The notes under the pieces were generated by a model. That model saw only the letters and a list, made by a program, of their open reading frames with translations. It ran no database searches and was not told the origin of the DNA. Of a DNA stretch of 64,000 nucleotides, positions 1-11,749 are shown piece by piece. The position numbers and the translations under genes are program-made. How positions within the stretch are numbered: position 1 is the stretch's first letter; every line of letters begins with the position of its first letter. This stretch comes from Rhizomys pruinosus. Lineage: Eukaryota; Chordata; Mammalia; Rodentia; Spalacidae. Where the stretch lies: positions 3,370,980 through 3,434,979 of the forward strand of contig VZQC01013302.1 of the NCBI GenBank assembly GCA_009823505.1, given 5' to 3'.

Positions 1-3000
1 TTGTCTCGCTGTGCCTCCTCCCCCGCCGGTTTTTTTTTTTTTTTTTTTTTTTTGTATCCAGAAAGGCTACTCTTTTTTTTTTGTGTGTGTTGTGTTAATT
101 CATATCCAGGGCTACTTTGCTGAATGTGCATATCAGTTCTAGGAGTTTTCTGATGGAGTCTTCAGCGTCTTTTATATAGAGAATTATATTGTTTGCAAAT
201 AAGGCATCTTTGACGTCTTCCCTTCTGGCTTGTATACCCTTATCTCCTTCACCTGTCTTATTGCTATAACTAAGACATCAAGTATGAAATAGAACAAGAG
301 TGGGGACAATAGACATTCATGGTTTTTTCCTGATTTTGATGGGAATGGTTTGAATTTTTCACCATGATATTGGCTGTGGGCTTGGAGTACATTTCCTTTA
401 TTATATCGAATATACCCCCGTGCCACTAGACTTCATGACTCTTGTGAATGAATGTTGAATTTTGTCAAAGGCTTTTTCTGCATCTATAGAGATGATCATT
501 TGGTTTCTGTCCTTGGGTCATTTATGTGGTAGATTACATTTATTGATTTCAAGTATGTTGAACCCTCCCTACATCTGTGGGATGAATCCAACTTGATCAT
601 GGTGAATAATCATTTTGATGTGTTCTTGAGTTTGGTTAGCAAGTATTTTGTTGAGGACTTGGTGCTATGTTCATAGGAAAGATAAGCCTATAAATTTCTT
701 TTTTTCATTCTGTCTTTGTCTGGTTTTGGCACCAGAGAGTAGTACTGGCTTCATGGAAAGTATGGAAGGGCTCCTTTATCCTTTGTTTTATGAAATGACT
801 TAATATTGGTAGAATTGCATATTGTATCCATCTGATCCCAGGTTACTTTTAGTTAGAAGACTTTTAATTATAGAATCTGTCTCATTGGTTTGTTATGGAT
901 TTGTTTAAATTACTTATGTCATTTTGATTTAACTTTGGTGGTCTATACATATATAGAAATTTATCCATTTCTTTTAGATTGTTGAATTTTGTGGACTATA
1001 GACTTTTAAAGTATGTTATTACGGGTTTCTGGATTTTAATTTGGGTCCTCTCTTTTGGTTAATTTAGCTCCAGGTTTGTAAATATTACTACTCTTTACAA
1101 AAAACCAACTCTTTCACTGATTCTTTGTTTTCTTTGTTTCCATTTCATTAATTTCAAACTTGATTTTATTTCTCTCTTCCAGTCTGCTCTTTTTAGGTCT
1201 TGTTTGTTTTTGGTTTTCCAAAGACTTCAGGTGCATCATTAATTTATTTATTTGAGATGTTTCTAATTTTCTGCCTTATGCACTTAATGCTACTAGTTTT
1301 CCTCTTTGGATTGCCTTCATTGTTTCCCTTGGATTTTTATATGTTGCATTTTCATTTTCATTCAATTCCAGGAATTTCAGAATTTCTGTCTTGATTTCTT
1401 CTTTGAAATAAAATCTTTTTCATTTAGTAGTATGTGTTCCTTGTGGTCAGATAGAAAACAAGATCTTATTTCAATTTTCCTAAATTCATGGATACTTGCT
1501 TTGTGTCCTAATATGTGGTCATTTTTGGAGAAAGTTCTAACAGCTTCTGAGAAGAAGTTATTATATCTTTGAGTGGATCCACTTGATTTATAAGATGTTA
1601 ATTAACTCCAGTTTCTCTATTTAGTTTTTGTCTGGCTGACTTTTTTATTTGTGGTAGTAAGTTATTGAAGTAATCCACTCCTACTGCGTTGGAGTCCATG
1701 TGTGAATTTAGATCTAAATTCACACATGGACTCCAACATGAAACTGGGCACCTCTGTGTGTGATACAGATATTTTTAGGATTGTAATATCCTCTGGGTGT
1801 ATTTTTCCTTTAATCATTAGGAAGTGACCTGTCTCTTCTTATCAGTTTTAGTTTTTGAAGTCTATTTTGTTAAATATTAGAATAGCTATACCTACTTGAT
1901 TCTTTGTTTCACTTTCTTGGGATAATTTTTCCATTCTTTTAACCTAAGGTGGTTTAACTTGTTTATTGATAGTGAGGTATGTTTCTTGGAGGAAGGAACT
2001 CTATAGGTCCTATTTTCTATCCCAATCAGTTTGTCTGGGTCTTTTACTGGGGAGTTGAAACCATTAATATTATGGAGGGTTATTATTGAATGATGGTTAT
2101 TAATTCTTGCTATGTTGGTGTATTGTTGTTTTCTTAAGACATCTTTTGATTAACTGTTTTGGGATAATTTATTCTTTGTGGTCTCTTGAGATTGTTTAAT
2201 CTTCTCTTCAGACTGAACTATTCTATCAGTTATTCTCTGTTGACTGGTTTCATGGAAAACAAATTCCTTAAATTTATTTTTATCCTAGAGATTTTTTTCT
2301 TTTGCCTCCAATTACAACTGATAGTTTTGCTGGGTGTAGTAGGGTGGGTTGGAATCTTTGTTCTTTCATGACTTGTAAGACATGGGTCTAAGCCCTTCTG
2401 GCTTTCATATTCTCTATTGAAAAGTCAGCTTTTACTCTGATGGACCTGCCTTTATATGTGACTTGATCTTTCTCGCAGCTTTAAATATCTTGTCTTTGTT
2501 ATGTACATTTAGTGTTTTGACTAATGTAAAATGTGGTCCTGCCTAATTGGTTTTTTTATGCCTCTTGTACCTTGATGGATGTCTCTTTCCCTGGATTTGG
2601 AAAGTTTTATTCTTTGATTTGATTTAAAATATTTAAAATGCTTTCTATGCCTTTGACTTAGATTTGTGTGTCTCCTCCTATACCTATGATTTTTAGGTCT
2701 GGTCTTGTTACAATGTCCAATGTCCAATATTGCATATCTTATTCCTGAGTTATTTTATATTTGACATTTTCTTTGAGTATCAATTTCCCTAAATTGTTTT
2801 CAAAATCTGGTATTTTCTGTTCTGTTTCCTTGACTTCCTTTTTGCTCCTTTCCTGTAAAATTTTTGTTTGAGTTCCTGAGTTTTTTTATTTAATTTTTTG
2901 CTTCAGTTTGGATTTTCTTCAGTGATTATCTCTTTATTGAATTTTAATTTTATCTTTTGAATTGCTTTAGTTATTGCATTCAATTTTGTGTTTTCACACT

Positions 3001-3160
3001 CTTCATTTAGTCTTTTATTTATATCCTCCTTGAGTTCCTTGAACATATTTACAATTGTTACTTCAAAATCATTATCTTGTGCACCCTCTAGTTTGCCATT
3101 CTCAGGAGACATTACAATAGGGATGCTAATTTCTAGTGTAGACATGTTATTTTGGTTGTT
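1..3160 (-). mobile_element. L1 LINE, 5' half (ORF2 RT/EN and ORF1), antisense, decayed
   Basis: Read on the minus strand this is a degenerate L1. The reverse-transcriptase region lies at about 180-1050; a fragment at 184-426 reads LSPLLFYFILDVLVIAIRQ, the L1 RT signature. The ORF2 start and endonuclease N-terminus lie near 2045-2110, where the minus strand reads NINGFNSPVKD. The inter-ORF region and ORF1 continue to about 3150. An 80-codon minus-strand ORF at 2903-3145 is rich in K/E/N and fits the ORF1 coiled coil. Many stops and frameshifts make it inactive. The 3' end of the element is outside the window or lost. Order and spacing match mammalian L1; the subfamily is not determined. Confidence 0.9.
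1688..1737. repeat. Perfect 50-bp palindrome inside the L1
   Basis: Two 25-base arms with no spacer. The left arm starts GTTGGAGTCCATGTG, the centre is TTTAGATCTAAA, and the right arm ends CACATGGACTCCAAC. The left arm looks like ordinary L1 sequence. The right arm replaces the L1 sequence expected there, and L1 similarity resumes just after it (ATGAAACTGGGCACC). Confidence 0.97.
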
Positions 3161-3339
3161 AATGTTTTTTGTTGTTGTTTTTGTTTGTTTAGGTGAGGAA
3201 AGTATTTATTCGGCTTATACTTTCAGATCACAGCCATCACTGAGGGATGTTAGTGTAGGAACTCAAACACAAAACAGAAACCAAAATCATGGAGAAATGC
3301 TGCTTGCTGTCTGTCTGACTTGCTAGCTGGCTTGTGCTT

Positions 3340-4700
3340 AACAAGTGTTTTTTGAACATATTTTTATTGCAGTTTTGTGAATTTCATACATCTTGATCAT
3401 ATTTAGACCCCTGTCCTACCTCACCTTGCCATAGGCCCCTCACTTGATTTCATGCTTTGTGTCATATATGTTAAGGTGTCCCACAATGCTCTGTTCCCAA
3501 ATGTCGCTTGGTATGAGTCTATCGATTGGAACCTAGTCAACCCATTTAGAATCACTCCCCTAAAGAAAATCTATATCAGTAATAATCACTTGGCAATAGT
3601 TTCTCCACTAAGGCTTGGGTTTCTTACCCATTTCCCCACTTCTGTTCTGGGTTTTTGTCTGGTTTTAGCTTACATGGGTCCATCTTATGAATGCTGTTCA
3701 TCTGAACAACTTCACAGGTGCCAGTAAAACTCAATTTCCTTGTAGTCATCTACCATCCCTTGCTCTTAACAATCTTTCTGCCCCCTTCTTCTGCAATGGT
3801 CTCTGATGTCCTACCCAGGGATAAGTACTCTGCTACCTCTTATTCTCTGTATTTTGGCAAGTTGTGGCTTTCTGGGTTAATATTAATCTGTTGCATGAGG
3901 AAACTGTGCTAGTAATAATTGAGATGTGCATTAATATCCTTCCATCCTGCCATGTTTCCTGAGCGTAGGTGTAGAAGTTGCACTGTAGACATGTCAATTT
4001 GGGATGGGTATCTCACAGACACTTATTCTCTGCATTTGACCAGTTGTAGAACTTTGTAGTAGTCTCCATCTATTTCAAAAAGAAGCTTCTTCAGTGAGTG
4101 ATGACAAGATCAGTTGTCAGTAAACATAAGGATACATATTTAGAGTATAGTAAAAACATTACTTTGTGTCTGTGGATGTGACAAAGTAGTTTTTGCTCTG
4201 GGATCTATGTCCTCTCCTGCCATGTTTATTTGGCTATGATTACAGTACCACACATGGGTTTCCTCCTATTGAGCAGGCCTTCAGTCCAATTAGACAGCTG
4301 TTTATTACCCCCAATAAACAGTGCTACTACCACATCAATTGAGATAATTCCCTCAGCCAGTCATTGTTGTGTTTATTAGGCTTTACAGCTGGCTAGGAGC
4401 ATTAATTGCTTTTCTCTCTTAGCAACTTGTATAGTATCTCCTGGTACTGTGAGAGTTGGTCTTTAGAGAGGAGGTTTTCAGGTCAGTTCCAGCTCCATTG
4501 CTCCAAGTCCTGTGTCTGAAATATGTCCTGTCTTCAGCAATAGGGTCTTAACTTCATGCTCTAGAAGGCAATCAAAGGCTAGCCAATAATAGCCTATGTT
4601 ATTTTGGGAGTCTCTTTGCCCAGTGTCCAGAAACAGGTGGGTTTCCTGGTTTGTTTGAAATTCTGTTGCTTTTCGTATCAGACACCACCCTTATCCATGT
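3340..4700 (-). mobile_element. L1 3'-UTR-type fragment, antisense
   Basis: Starts with a T-rich run, then a C-rich stretch (3408-3450) and a long block also seen at 10895-11740, 54055-54270, 55640-55760 and 59500-60215 in the same orientation. Shared landmarks are the TTTCATGC/TATGTTAA block, 'ACTGGAGCCTAGTCAACC', 'TTTTGTCTGG' and 'TCTTCTGCCATG'. The C-rich tract is the complement of the G-rich tract of rodent L1 3' UTRs. Non-coding and 5'-truncated. L1 assignment rests on repeated association with L1 3' ends in this window. Confidence 0.7.
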
Positions 4701-4834
4701 AATTCTTGTTTAAGTTTGTTTATTTACCTTTCTGGGAACAGTTTTATATGTCAGGCTATCTTGGAACTTGCTATGTTGTAATTCTTAATTATATATTTAG
4801 GGTTTTTCATAGATATTTAGCCAATAGGATCCTA

Positions 4835-4895
4835 TCTGTCTATCATCTATCATCTATTTATCTAATATATCATCTATCTATGTATCATCTCATCT

Positions 4896-4941
<46 letters not shown>
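4835..4941. repeat. Compound microsatellite (TATC)n then (CT)n
   Basis: Imperfect TATC/ATCT repeats from about 4835 run into an uninterrupted CT run at about 4902-4941. Confidence 0.95.
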
Positions 4942-4945
<4 letters not shown>

Positions 4946-5472
4946 ATATTTTGAGAATCATGTGAGGCTGACATGTCCTCTTATTTTCCATCCAAAAGCT
5001 GGCAGCCCAGAAAAGCCCATATCATTCCAGTTTGGGCCTACAAGACCTAAGAAGCTATGGAGTCAGCGGGGCAGGTGGTGATCCACGTATAGGAGAAGAG
5101 CAGTGTGCAGGGTCAGATAGCAGAAAGTGTATTCCTTCTTCCACCTCTTTGTTCTCTTTTGCCCTCCGTGTGTTATATCATGTGCATACACACTAGGAGG
5201 CCAATCTGCTTCACTCAACCCACCAATGCAAATCCTAATTTTATCCAGAAACATCCTCCTAGCTCTCATAGTTTATAAAGCAAACAGAGCTCTACCCCAA
5301 ATTAATGTTTAGCCAAATCGTTAAGTACCTTATGGTTCAATGAAATTGGCATATAAAATTAACCATCAAACTAAATAAGATTAACTTTTTTACGTATGCT
5401 TGCACTTATTTAACTATGATGCCATTCTATTAAATACTTGCCAGTTATTTTGGTAGGGGTGAATTATCAGAT
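4942..5472. other. Non-coding, possible ancient repeat remnants
   Basis: No open frame or splice pattern of note. Reads like a heavily diverged interspersed repeat, but I could not assign a family. Confidence 0.4.
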
Positions 5473-5487
5473 CTGGATTACTTTCTT

Positions 5488-5518
<31 letters not shown>

Positions 5519-5742
5519 TTTCTGTATGTGTATGAATGTACTGTCTGCATGCAAGTTTGTGCACCCGTGTTGTGCAATGCCACGGAGGTCAGAAGACGGT
5601 GTCGGGTTCCCCTGGAACTGGAGTTCTCCTGGAATTGGAGTTTCAGACAGCTCTCGGCCGCAATGTGGGTGCTGGGGATCGAACCCGGGTCCTCTGTAAG
5701 AGCAGTCAGCGCTCTTAACCGCTAGGCCATCTCTCCAGCCCC
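5488..5742 (-). mobile_element. B2 SINE, young subfamily, antisense
   Basis: Target-site duplication CTGGATTACTTTCTT at 5473-5487 and 5743-5757. An (ATTT)n tail complement is at the left, and the tRNA-derived head (complement of GGGGCTGGAGAGATGGCC) at the right. Carries the 17-bp internal duplication typical of the young copies here. Recurrent short ORFs in it are antisense SINE artefacts. Confidence 0.95.
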
Positions 5743-5867
5743 CTGGATTACTTTCTTGATACATATAATAGACCTTAAGAATTAACTTGCTAGTGTCATA
5801 GGTGACATTTATGACTGGAAAGTATCAAAACGTATGTCACACTGTATATATCTTATATGAACACTGC

Positions 5868-6275
5868 TGGATAGTTTCAGTTGTCAACTTGACTCACTTT
5901 GGAAGAAGGGCCCTTAGCTGAGGACTTGTCTCTATCAGATTGTCCTGTGGGCATGTCTGTGAGGCATTTTCTTGATTTTTAGCAAGTTGGGAGGATCTAG
6001 TCCACTCTAGGCAATGCCTCTGCTGAACTGGTGGTCCTGAGTTGAATAAGAATGCAGGCTGAGCATAGGACAGAGATGTAAGCTAGTAAGTAGCAACCTC
6101 CATGGTCTCTGCTTCAGTTCCTGCCTCCAGATTCCTTCCTTGCTTATGTTCTGGCCTTGGCCTCCCTCAGTGATGAACTGTCACTTGGTAGAATAAGATG
6201 AAATAAACCCTTTCCTTCCCAAGTTGATTTTGGTAGAGAAGCAAGCTAATATATATGATAATTTACTCAAGACAG
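5868..6275 (+). mobile_element. LTR-like rodent repeat (GTCAACTTGAC family)
   Basis: Begins GTTGTCAACTTGACTCAC, has a GC-rich middle with 'TCCATGGTCTCTGCTTCAGTTCC', and carries AATAAACCCTTTCCTTCCC near the end. The copies at 43265-43690 and 34160-36008 share these blocks. The layout, with a polyadenylation signal near the 3' end, resembles a MaLR-type solo LTR; the family name is not certain. Confidence 0.65.
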
Positions 6276-6279
6276 TTAT

Positions 6280-7312
6280 AGAATTGGTAAACATTACTAC
6301 ACACAGGGAAGCAGGTGTGTTAATGTTTATCATTTGTTCCTCAAGAGACACTAACACACACCTCATAAAGGTGCACATGCAAATAAAGATTCTGTTCTTC
6401 CACTTGAATCCTACCTCAGCTTCTATCCTTGGAACCAGCTCCTTCTTCCACCAGCCTCCAGTTTCAACTGCTGTTGAAACCTCTATTTTAACCTCCATCT
6501 CTTGCCAAACGTCATAGATTTAATCATCTCTAACACTACAGATTTTTGGCTTCTCATCCCCTTTTCTTATGCCCCAAATTCATTAAGTTTCTGTGATGGA
6601 AAAAAGGTGATGACATATGACGCAAAAAAGAGTGGAAGGAGTTTGAAGTTCAGGACCAGAGGCATATTTTATTTCTGTTTACAAGCTTAAAGGTGACAAT
6701 CAATATGAATCCTCCTTTTCTCCTGTACCATTTAAAATAAACAGCTTTGACAGGCATTAATTTACTTTATCGAGTGATCCTTATTCTCTTTAGCTTAATG
6801 ACTTTCTGTCCAACAGAAGAAAGTAATGTAAGGTCAGTGTAAGAAAAAAGAAAATATTTTGATCTCTACCAAATGAATAAGATGAGCTTCAGCTTAAATG
6901 GTGTTACATCTTGATAAACTGATGTTATTATCTTAAACTGTCAAGTACCATATCTTTTATTAGGTCACAGTTGGTCAAAATTTTTATCACAAAATCTATT
7001 TTATAATTTCAAGTAGTTTATGTAATTGATTGTTATACTAAAAATGAAAAATGGTTATATGTTAGGATTTCATACAATTGTAATCTGAAAAAAAAAATGA
7101 TAAAGGAGCCATTGTTAAGTGATAGACCACCTGCCTATAAAACTAACATTTTGGTAAGGAGACAACTGGCCTTTTATTCTTTTTGTCTCTGCCATTTACT
7201 CGGTAGTACTAGGGCTTGAGTGGGTACTTAACAGCTTTTAGAAACTCTTGGTAAAGATCACAGAAATCAGTAAATTTTTTGACAACATATTTCCTATGAT
7301 GTGAACATTTAA
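6280..7312. other. AT-rich stretch, nothing recognised
   Basis: ORFs of 97 and 105 codons on opposite strands (6224-6517, 6181-6498) overlap each other and the LTR edge. They show no domain and no splice context, so I treat them as chance. Confidence 0.5.
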
Positions 7313-7316
7313 AAAT

Positions 7317-7545
7317 TATTTATTTAATTTATTACTTTTCATTTTATGTATAGGAGTGTATTGCCTACATGTATGTAAGTGCACCCATGTTGTGTGTTAC
7401 CTGTGGAAGACAGAAGAGGGTGTCAGATTCCCTGGACTAGACTTACAGACAGTTGGTAGCTCTCATGTGGGTTCTGGGAATAAAACCCAAGTCTTATGCA
7501 AGAACATCCAGTGCTTTTAACCACTGAGCAATCTCTCTAGCCCTG
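7317..7545 (-). mobile_element. Old B2-type SINE, antisense
   Basis: Diverged B2: the 3' part complement 'GTGCACCCATGTTGTG' and 'CAGAAGAGGGTGTCAGATTCC' are still visible, as is the head complement 'CAATCTCTCTAGCCC'. It lacks the 17-bp internal duplication, so it predates the young copies. Confidence 0.85.
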
Positions 7546-7654
7546 GATGTGATGATTTTAAGGAATATTCAGAAAACATGGGGATAAATACTTTGAGATA
7601 ATGAAAATTGGATAGGTAAATATTTTCCCATTATTCAAATGGTAATTTTTTTCT

Positions 7655-7825
7655 TTTTTCTTTCTTTTTTTTTTTTTTTTTTTTTGGCCTTTTAGAGACA
7701 GGGTATCCCTGTAGCCCCAGCTGTCCTAGAACTCACTCTGTAGACCAGGCTGGCCCTGAACTCACAAAGATCCTCCCACTTCTGCCTCCTGAGTGCTAGG
7801 ATTAAAGGCACGCACCTGGCCATTT
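7655..7825 (-). mobile_element. B1 SINE, antisense
   Basis: Poly(T), then GAGACAGGGTATCCCTGTAG, 'AGACCAGGCTGGCCCTGAAC' and 'TGCTAGGATTAAAGGC': the complement of a full-length 7SL-derived B1. Confidence 0.93.
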
Positions 7826-7924
7826 TTGTATATTGTAAAATTGTCCCATTGACCTTTACTAAAAGATTCATTCCTCTCCTTTGTTATGACCCCTGAAAAT
7901 AAACTGTATGCTAATTCCAAAATA

Positions 7925-8820
7925 TGTTTAGGAGTTCACATTTTCCCCTTTAATTTTATATTACTCTAAAATATGAATACATACCCTCCACACATATACC
8001 ACAATTACAAAGTCTGAAAATAAGTGGACAGTTAATTCTAGAGCTCATTAAGAAATTCATATTATAACAGCATAGTTGCCTTCAGATAAAAAGAAATGTA
8101 ACATTAACTGCTCAACTTGGCTTTCAACTAAGGATTTGGTACTAGTATCCACAGTTGAGGGATACCATTCGTCATCTATTTTTCTGGGACTGTGTTACTT
8201 CACTTAACATAATGGCTTCAAGTTCCATCCATGAACTACAAAGTTCATGATGTCATCTTTCTTTACTGCTGCATAGAATTCCATTGTGTACATGTACATT
8301 TTCTCTATCTCCTGTCTGTTAAGGGACACTTGTGCTGCATCCAGCTTTTCGCTATTCTGAAGAGAGCTGCAATAAACATAGATGTGCATGTATCTCTGCA
8401 ATGGGATGAGTCTTATGGGTATATACCCAGGAGTGATATGACTCAGGTGGTAGGTTCATTTTCAGTTTCTTGAGAGTTCTCCACACTGCTTTCCATAAGG
8501 GTTGCATTCCCACCAGCAGTGGATGAGTGTTCTCCTTTCCCCACAACCTCTCCAGCATTTGCTATCCTTAGTTTTCTGGATCATAGCTAGTCTTACCAGA
8601 GTAAGATGAAATATTAAGATGGTTTTAATTTGTATTTCTTTAATTTCAGCAATGTTGAACAGTTTTTAAGATGTTTCTCTGCCATCTTTACTTCCTCACT
8701 GGTGAAGTTTTTGTTCAGCTCTTTACTCCATCTTTTGAGTAGGTCATTTGTTTGCTTCCTCCTTTGTTTTCTAAATAGTTTATATACTCTGAATGTTAAT
8801 GTTCTGTCAGATGTATCACT
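7925..8820 (-). mobile_element. L1 3' end of ORF2 plus 3' UTR, antisense
   Basis: 7930-8075 matches 54410-54560. 8140-8300 matches 44085-44240. 8300-8800 is the complement of the L1 ORF2 C-terminal coding region ('TACCCAGGAGTGATATG', 'CACAACCTCTCCAGCA', 'CAGCAGTGGATGAGTG'). It abuts sense-orientation L1 at 8821, forming an inversion junction. Confidence 0.85.
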
Positions 8821-10095
8821 AATACAAGAAGCACATCGAACACCAAATAGACAAGATCAGAGATGAAACTCCCCACACCATATCATAATTAAAACTCTAG
8901 ATGCTCAAAGCAAAGACAAACTACTGAAAGCCACAAGAGAAAAACAAGTTACATATAAAGGAAATCCCATCAGAATTACAGCTGACTTCTCAACACAAAT
9001 GATGAAATCCAGAAGAGCTTGGACCAAAGTATTTCCAGTACTAAACAACTACAGACCAGGTTACTCTACCCAGCAAAAATGTCAATTATAATCTAAGGAG
9101 AAAGGAAAATATTCCATGACATAAACAAGATGAAAGAATACATATTAGAAATCCAACCCTCCAGAAAATACTGGAAGCAGTTCAGAGGACAGAGGAGAGG
9201 AGCAGCTATCCCCAAGCAGCAAGAGAAAGTAATTAATGGTACAGACACAGAAATACAGACAGACCAAAAATGGAAACAGAAAACAAACTTAAGAGAAGCA
9301 ATATACATCTCTCAATATTAACACTAAATATTAATGGCCTAAACTCCCCAATCAAGAGACACAGACTGGGAGAATGGATTAAGAAACTGAATCCTTAGCT
9401 GGGTGTGGTTGGCATACACATTTAATCCCAGAACTTGGGAGGCAGAGGCAGAGGCAGGTGGATCTCTGTAAGTTCAAGCCCAGCCTGGTCTACATAGCGA
9501 GCTCCAGGCCAGCTGGGACTAAATGGAGACCCTTTCTCAAAAATACAAAAAAAAAAAAAAAGAAAAAGGAAAATAAAGAAAAGAAACTGAATCCATCTTT
9601 TCTGCTGTTGTAAGCAAGAAAGCACACCTCACCTTTAAGGACAAACACTATCTTAAGGTGAAAGGGCAGAAAAAAATATTTCAAGCAAATGGCACTAAAA
9701 AGCAAGGAGTTGCTATCTTAATATCAGACAAAATAGATTTCAAAGTAAAACTAATCAGAAGAGATGAAGAGGGTCATTACATCATTATCAAAGGATCAAT
9801 CAACTATGAAGCTCACACAATTATAAATATATATGCACCAAACACTGGAGCACCAAAATTCAAAAACACAATCCTGAAGGACTTCAAGACACACATCAAT
9901 CCCAGCACACTAATAGTAGGGGACTTAAATACCCCACTGAGCCCATTGGACAGGTCAACTGGACAAAGAATAAACAGAGAGACCTCTGAACTGAATAATA
10001 CAATACACCAAAAGGTGTACATCTGCAAAATATTCCACCTAAACACCAAAGAATATACATTCTACTCAGCACCCATGGAACGTTCTCTAAGGTTG
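8821..10095 (+). mobile_element. L1 ORF1 C-terminus to ORF2 endonuclease, sense (inverted segment)
   Basis: ORF1 3' coding remnant at about 8821-9180 (GNPIRITADFSTQM-like reading) and an inter-ORF spacer. The ORF2 start follows near 9318, where the frame reads NINGLNSPIKRH. The endonuclease domain is split by a B1. A 162-codon frame from 9658 reads VAILISDKIDFKVK, IINIYAPNTGAPKF and VGDLNTPLSPLDRS, the usual L1 EN blocks. It ends abruptly near 10095, before RT. Decayed and non-functional. Confidence 0.9.
9395..9580 (+). mobile_element. B1 SINE inserted in L1 ORF2
   Basis: Exact 14-bp target duplication AAGAAACTGAATCC at 9381-9394 and 9581-9594. Full B1 body with an A-rich tail (A14, then mixed A/G). 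It interrupts the endonuclease reading frame of the L1 and so is younger than it. Confidence 0.97.
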
Positions 10096-10894
10096 GGATT
10101 TGTTACCTACTTCTTCATGCATATCCTTGGATTTTATTTGTTTTGAGCTTCTATAGGACTTGAACATAATGCTTTTTTTTAATGAAGGGGTTGATAGATT
10201 TGTGATCTGATAGTAAATAAATAGTATTAAAATGTAAAATTTGAAACATGCAGTGCTGTTAAGTGGAATTCTAGAGCTTGGAAGGTTAGGCCAGAGAGAA
10301 TGGTAAGGTTTGCAGGTAGAACTCAGTGTTCAGTATCATTCTACTTTCCATTAATGTTTGAGCATAGTGTCCTATTCATACCAGATGGTGGGAATTAACA
10401 TATTTGTTTATTTTCTTGGTAGAATAAATGCTACCTATATTAGTTACCCACTGTTGTTGCCCTTGCTAGAAGATAGAGTTGTTAAATGCAACAAACATAG
10501 GTTATTTCACACAAGTTCTTGCATTGAGAAGCTGAGAGGTATTAGCTATGTGTTTCTCAGTTACCATTCCCCAAGAGCTGAAGTCACCTGGGATTGCAGT
10601 CATATCAAAGACTTGCCTGGGGCTGGAGGTTCTGTTTCCAAGATGGGAACATCTACGTGGCTTTTGGCACAAAGCATCAGTTTCTTTCTACATGGCCGGT
10701 TAAATGTCCTTGTGTCACTGCAGTTGGTTTCCTCCAGAGTAAGGAATCCAAAACTAAGAGAGAACAAGCACTAAAATGCTTTAATCACTGAAGAGATGTT
10801 CATTACTTGTTCTATATTTACTCATTAGAAGTGAATTATGAAATCTAGTACATAGTCAGGAGAGGATGATTAGAACCTCATATTAGAATCTCTT
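10096..10894. other. Non-coding; probable ancient mammalian repeat at about 10430-10790
   Basis: 10430-10790 has the feel of a mammal-wide interspersed repeat ('GGGGCTGGAGGTTCTG', 'TTCCTCCAGAGTAAGG'). The 138-codon frame at 10358-10774 lies across it and has no domain, so I do not call it a gene. Confidence 0.45.
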
Positions 10895-10924
10895 TTTTAT
10901 TTCTAACTGAATTTTTGTGCATTT

Positions 10925-11012
10925 CATACAATGCATCTTTTTAAATTTAATTTTTGCCATTTTCATACAATGCATCTTTTTAAATTTAATTTTTGCCATT
11001 TTCATACAATGT
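10925..11012. repeat. 39-bp tandem repeat, about 2.2 copies
   Basis: CATACAATGCATCTTTTTAA starts at 10925 and again at 10964. A third partial copy (CATACAATG) starts at 11003. The period is exactly 39. Confidence 0.95.
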
Positions 11013-11077
11013 AGTTTGATGGTATTTAGATCTCCTTCCCTATTTTCACCATCCCACCTCCACCCAATTTAATATAC

Positions 11078-11081
<4 letters not shown>

Positions 11082-11111
<30 letters not shown>
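11082..11111. repeat. (TA)n microsatellite
   Basis: Uninterrupted TA dinucleotides inside the L1 3'-UTR fragment. Confidence 0.95.
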
Positions 11112-11114
<3 letters not shown>

Positions 11115-11749
11115 TATAGAGTTTGATTTGTGTCCCCAAATGTCCTTCAGTGTGGGTTCATACACTGGGCCCACCAAGAGTCTCAATCCTAGAAGACATT
11201 GTCTTTCCTGTTGCCAGCAGCCATCAACCAAAAGTTCCTTAGGTTGGACTGGGATTTCTTACCTGCTTCCTCATGACTCTGGTGGGATTTTGTCTGGCTT
11301 GAGATTGCATGGGACCTGCTCATGCTGTCACCATTGCTGTGAGCTCATATGAGTAACTGACCGGCTGTCTGGAGAACTCTGTTTCCTTGTCATCTACTCC
11401 CTCTGGCTCTTACAATCTTTCTGTCTCTTTTTCTGCAGTGATTCCTGAACCTTGTCACCTTTGAAACAGGTGTCCTATTCTGGGATAAGCACTCAGGGGC
11501 CTCTTCTCTGCACACTGGCCAGTTGTGGGTTTCTGTGCTATTCATCATCTACTGCATAAAAAAAAATCGATTCTCCCCCATCTGGATTCCCACATATCCC
11601 CCTGCCAGATTTCATGCATTCTTTCATACATGTTAAGGCCTACTGCATCAACTCTGTGTTCCCAGGTGTCCATTGGTTTGAGTTCATTCACTGGAGCCTG
11701 GTCAACCTTCTTAGCAGCAGACAAAAATCTCTTAAAGTAGGAGCATAAA

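Larger units (their letters stand above)
10895..11745 (-). mobile_element. L1 3'-UTR fragments (two, antisense)
   Basis: 10895-11560 and 11570-11745 each align with the 3340-4700 block. Both contain the 'TTTCAT...' start, C-rich stretch and 'GTTCATTCACTGGAGCCTGGTCAACC'-type segment, which indicates two adjacent copies or an internal duplication. The first contains a short tandem repeat (10925-11041) and a TA microsatellite. Confidence 0.7.

Noticed and set aside
2903..3145. 80-codon coiled-coil-like minus-strand protein
   Set aside because: Position and composition fit L1 ORF1. Not an independent gene.
5516..5764. Recurrent 60-100-codon peptides with CLHA(S/G)LCTRV and DRTRVLCKS motifs at many loci
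   Set aside because: Translations of antisense or sense young B2 SINEs, repeated wherever B2 occurs.
7655..7825. 7SL RNA or tRNA genes suggested by B1, B2 and ID internal promoters
   Set aside because: All such boxes fall in SINE copies with tails or target duplications. None has a full tRNA fold with a standard 3' end.
9658..10146. 162-codon protein with endonuclease-like motifs
   Set aside because: Remnant of L1 ORF2, truncated at both ends and interrupted by a B1. Reported as part of the L1.
10358..10774. 138-codon frame
   Set aside because: Overlaps what looks like an ancient interspersed repeat. No domain, no splice sites in phase.
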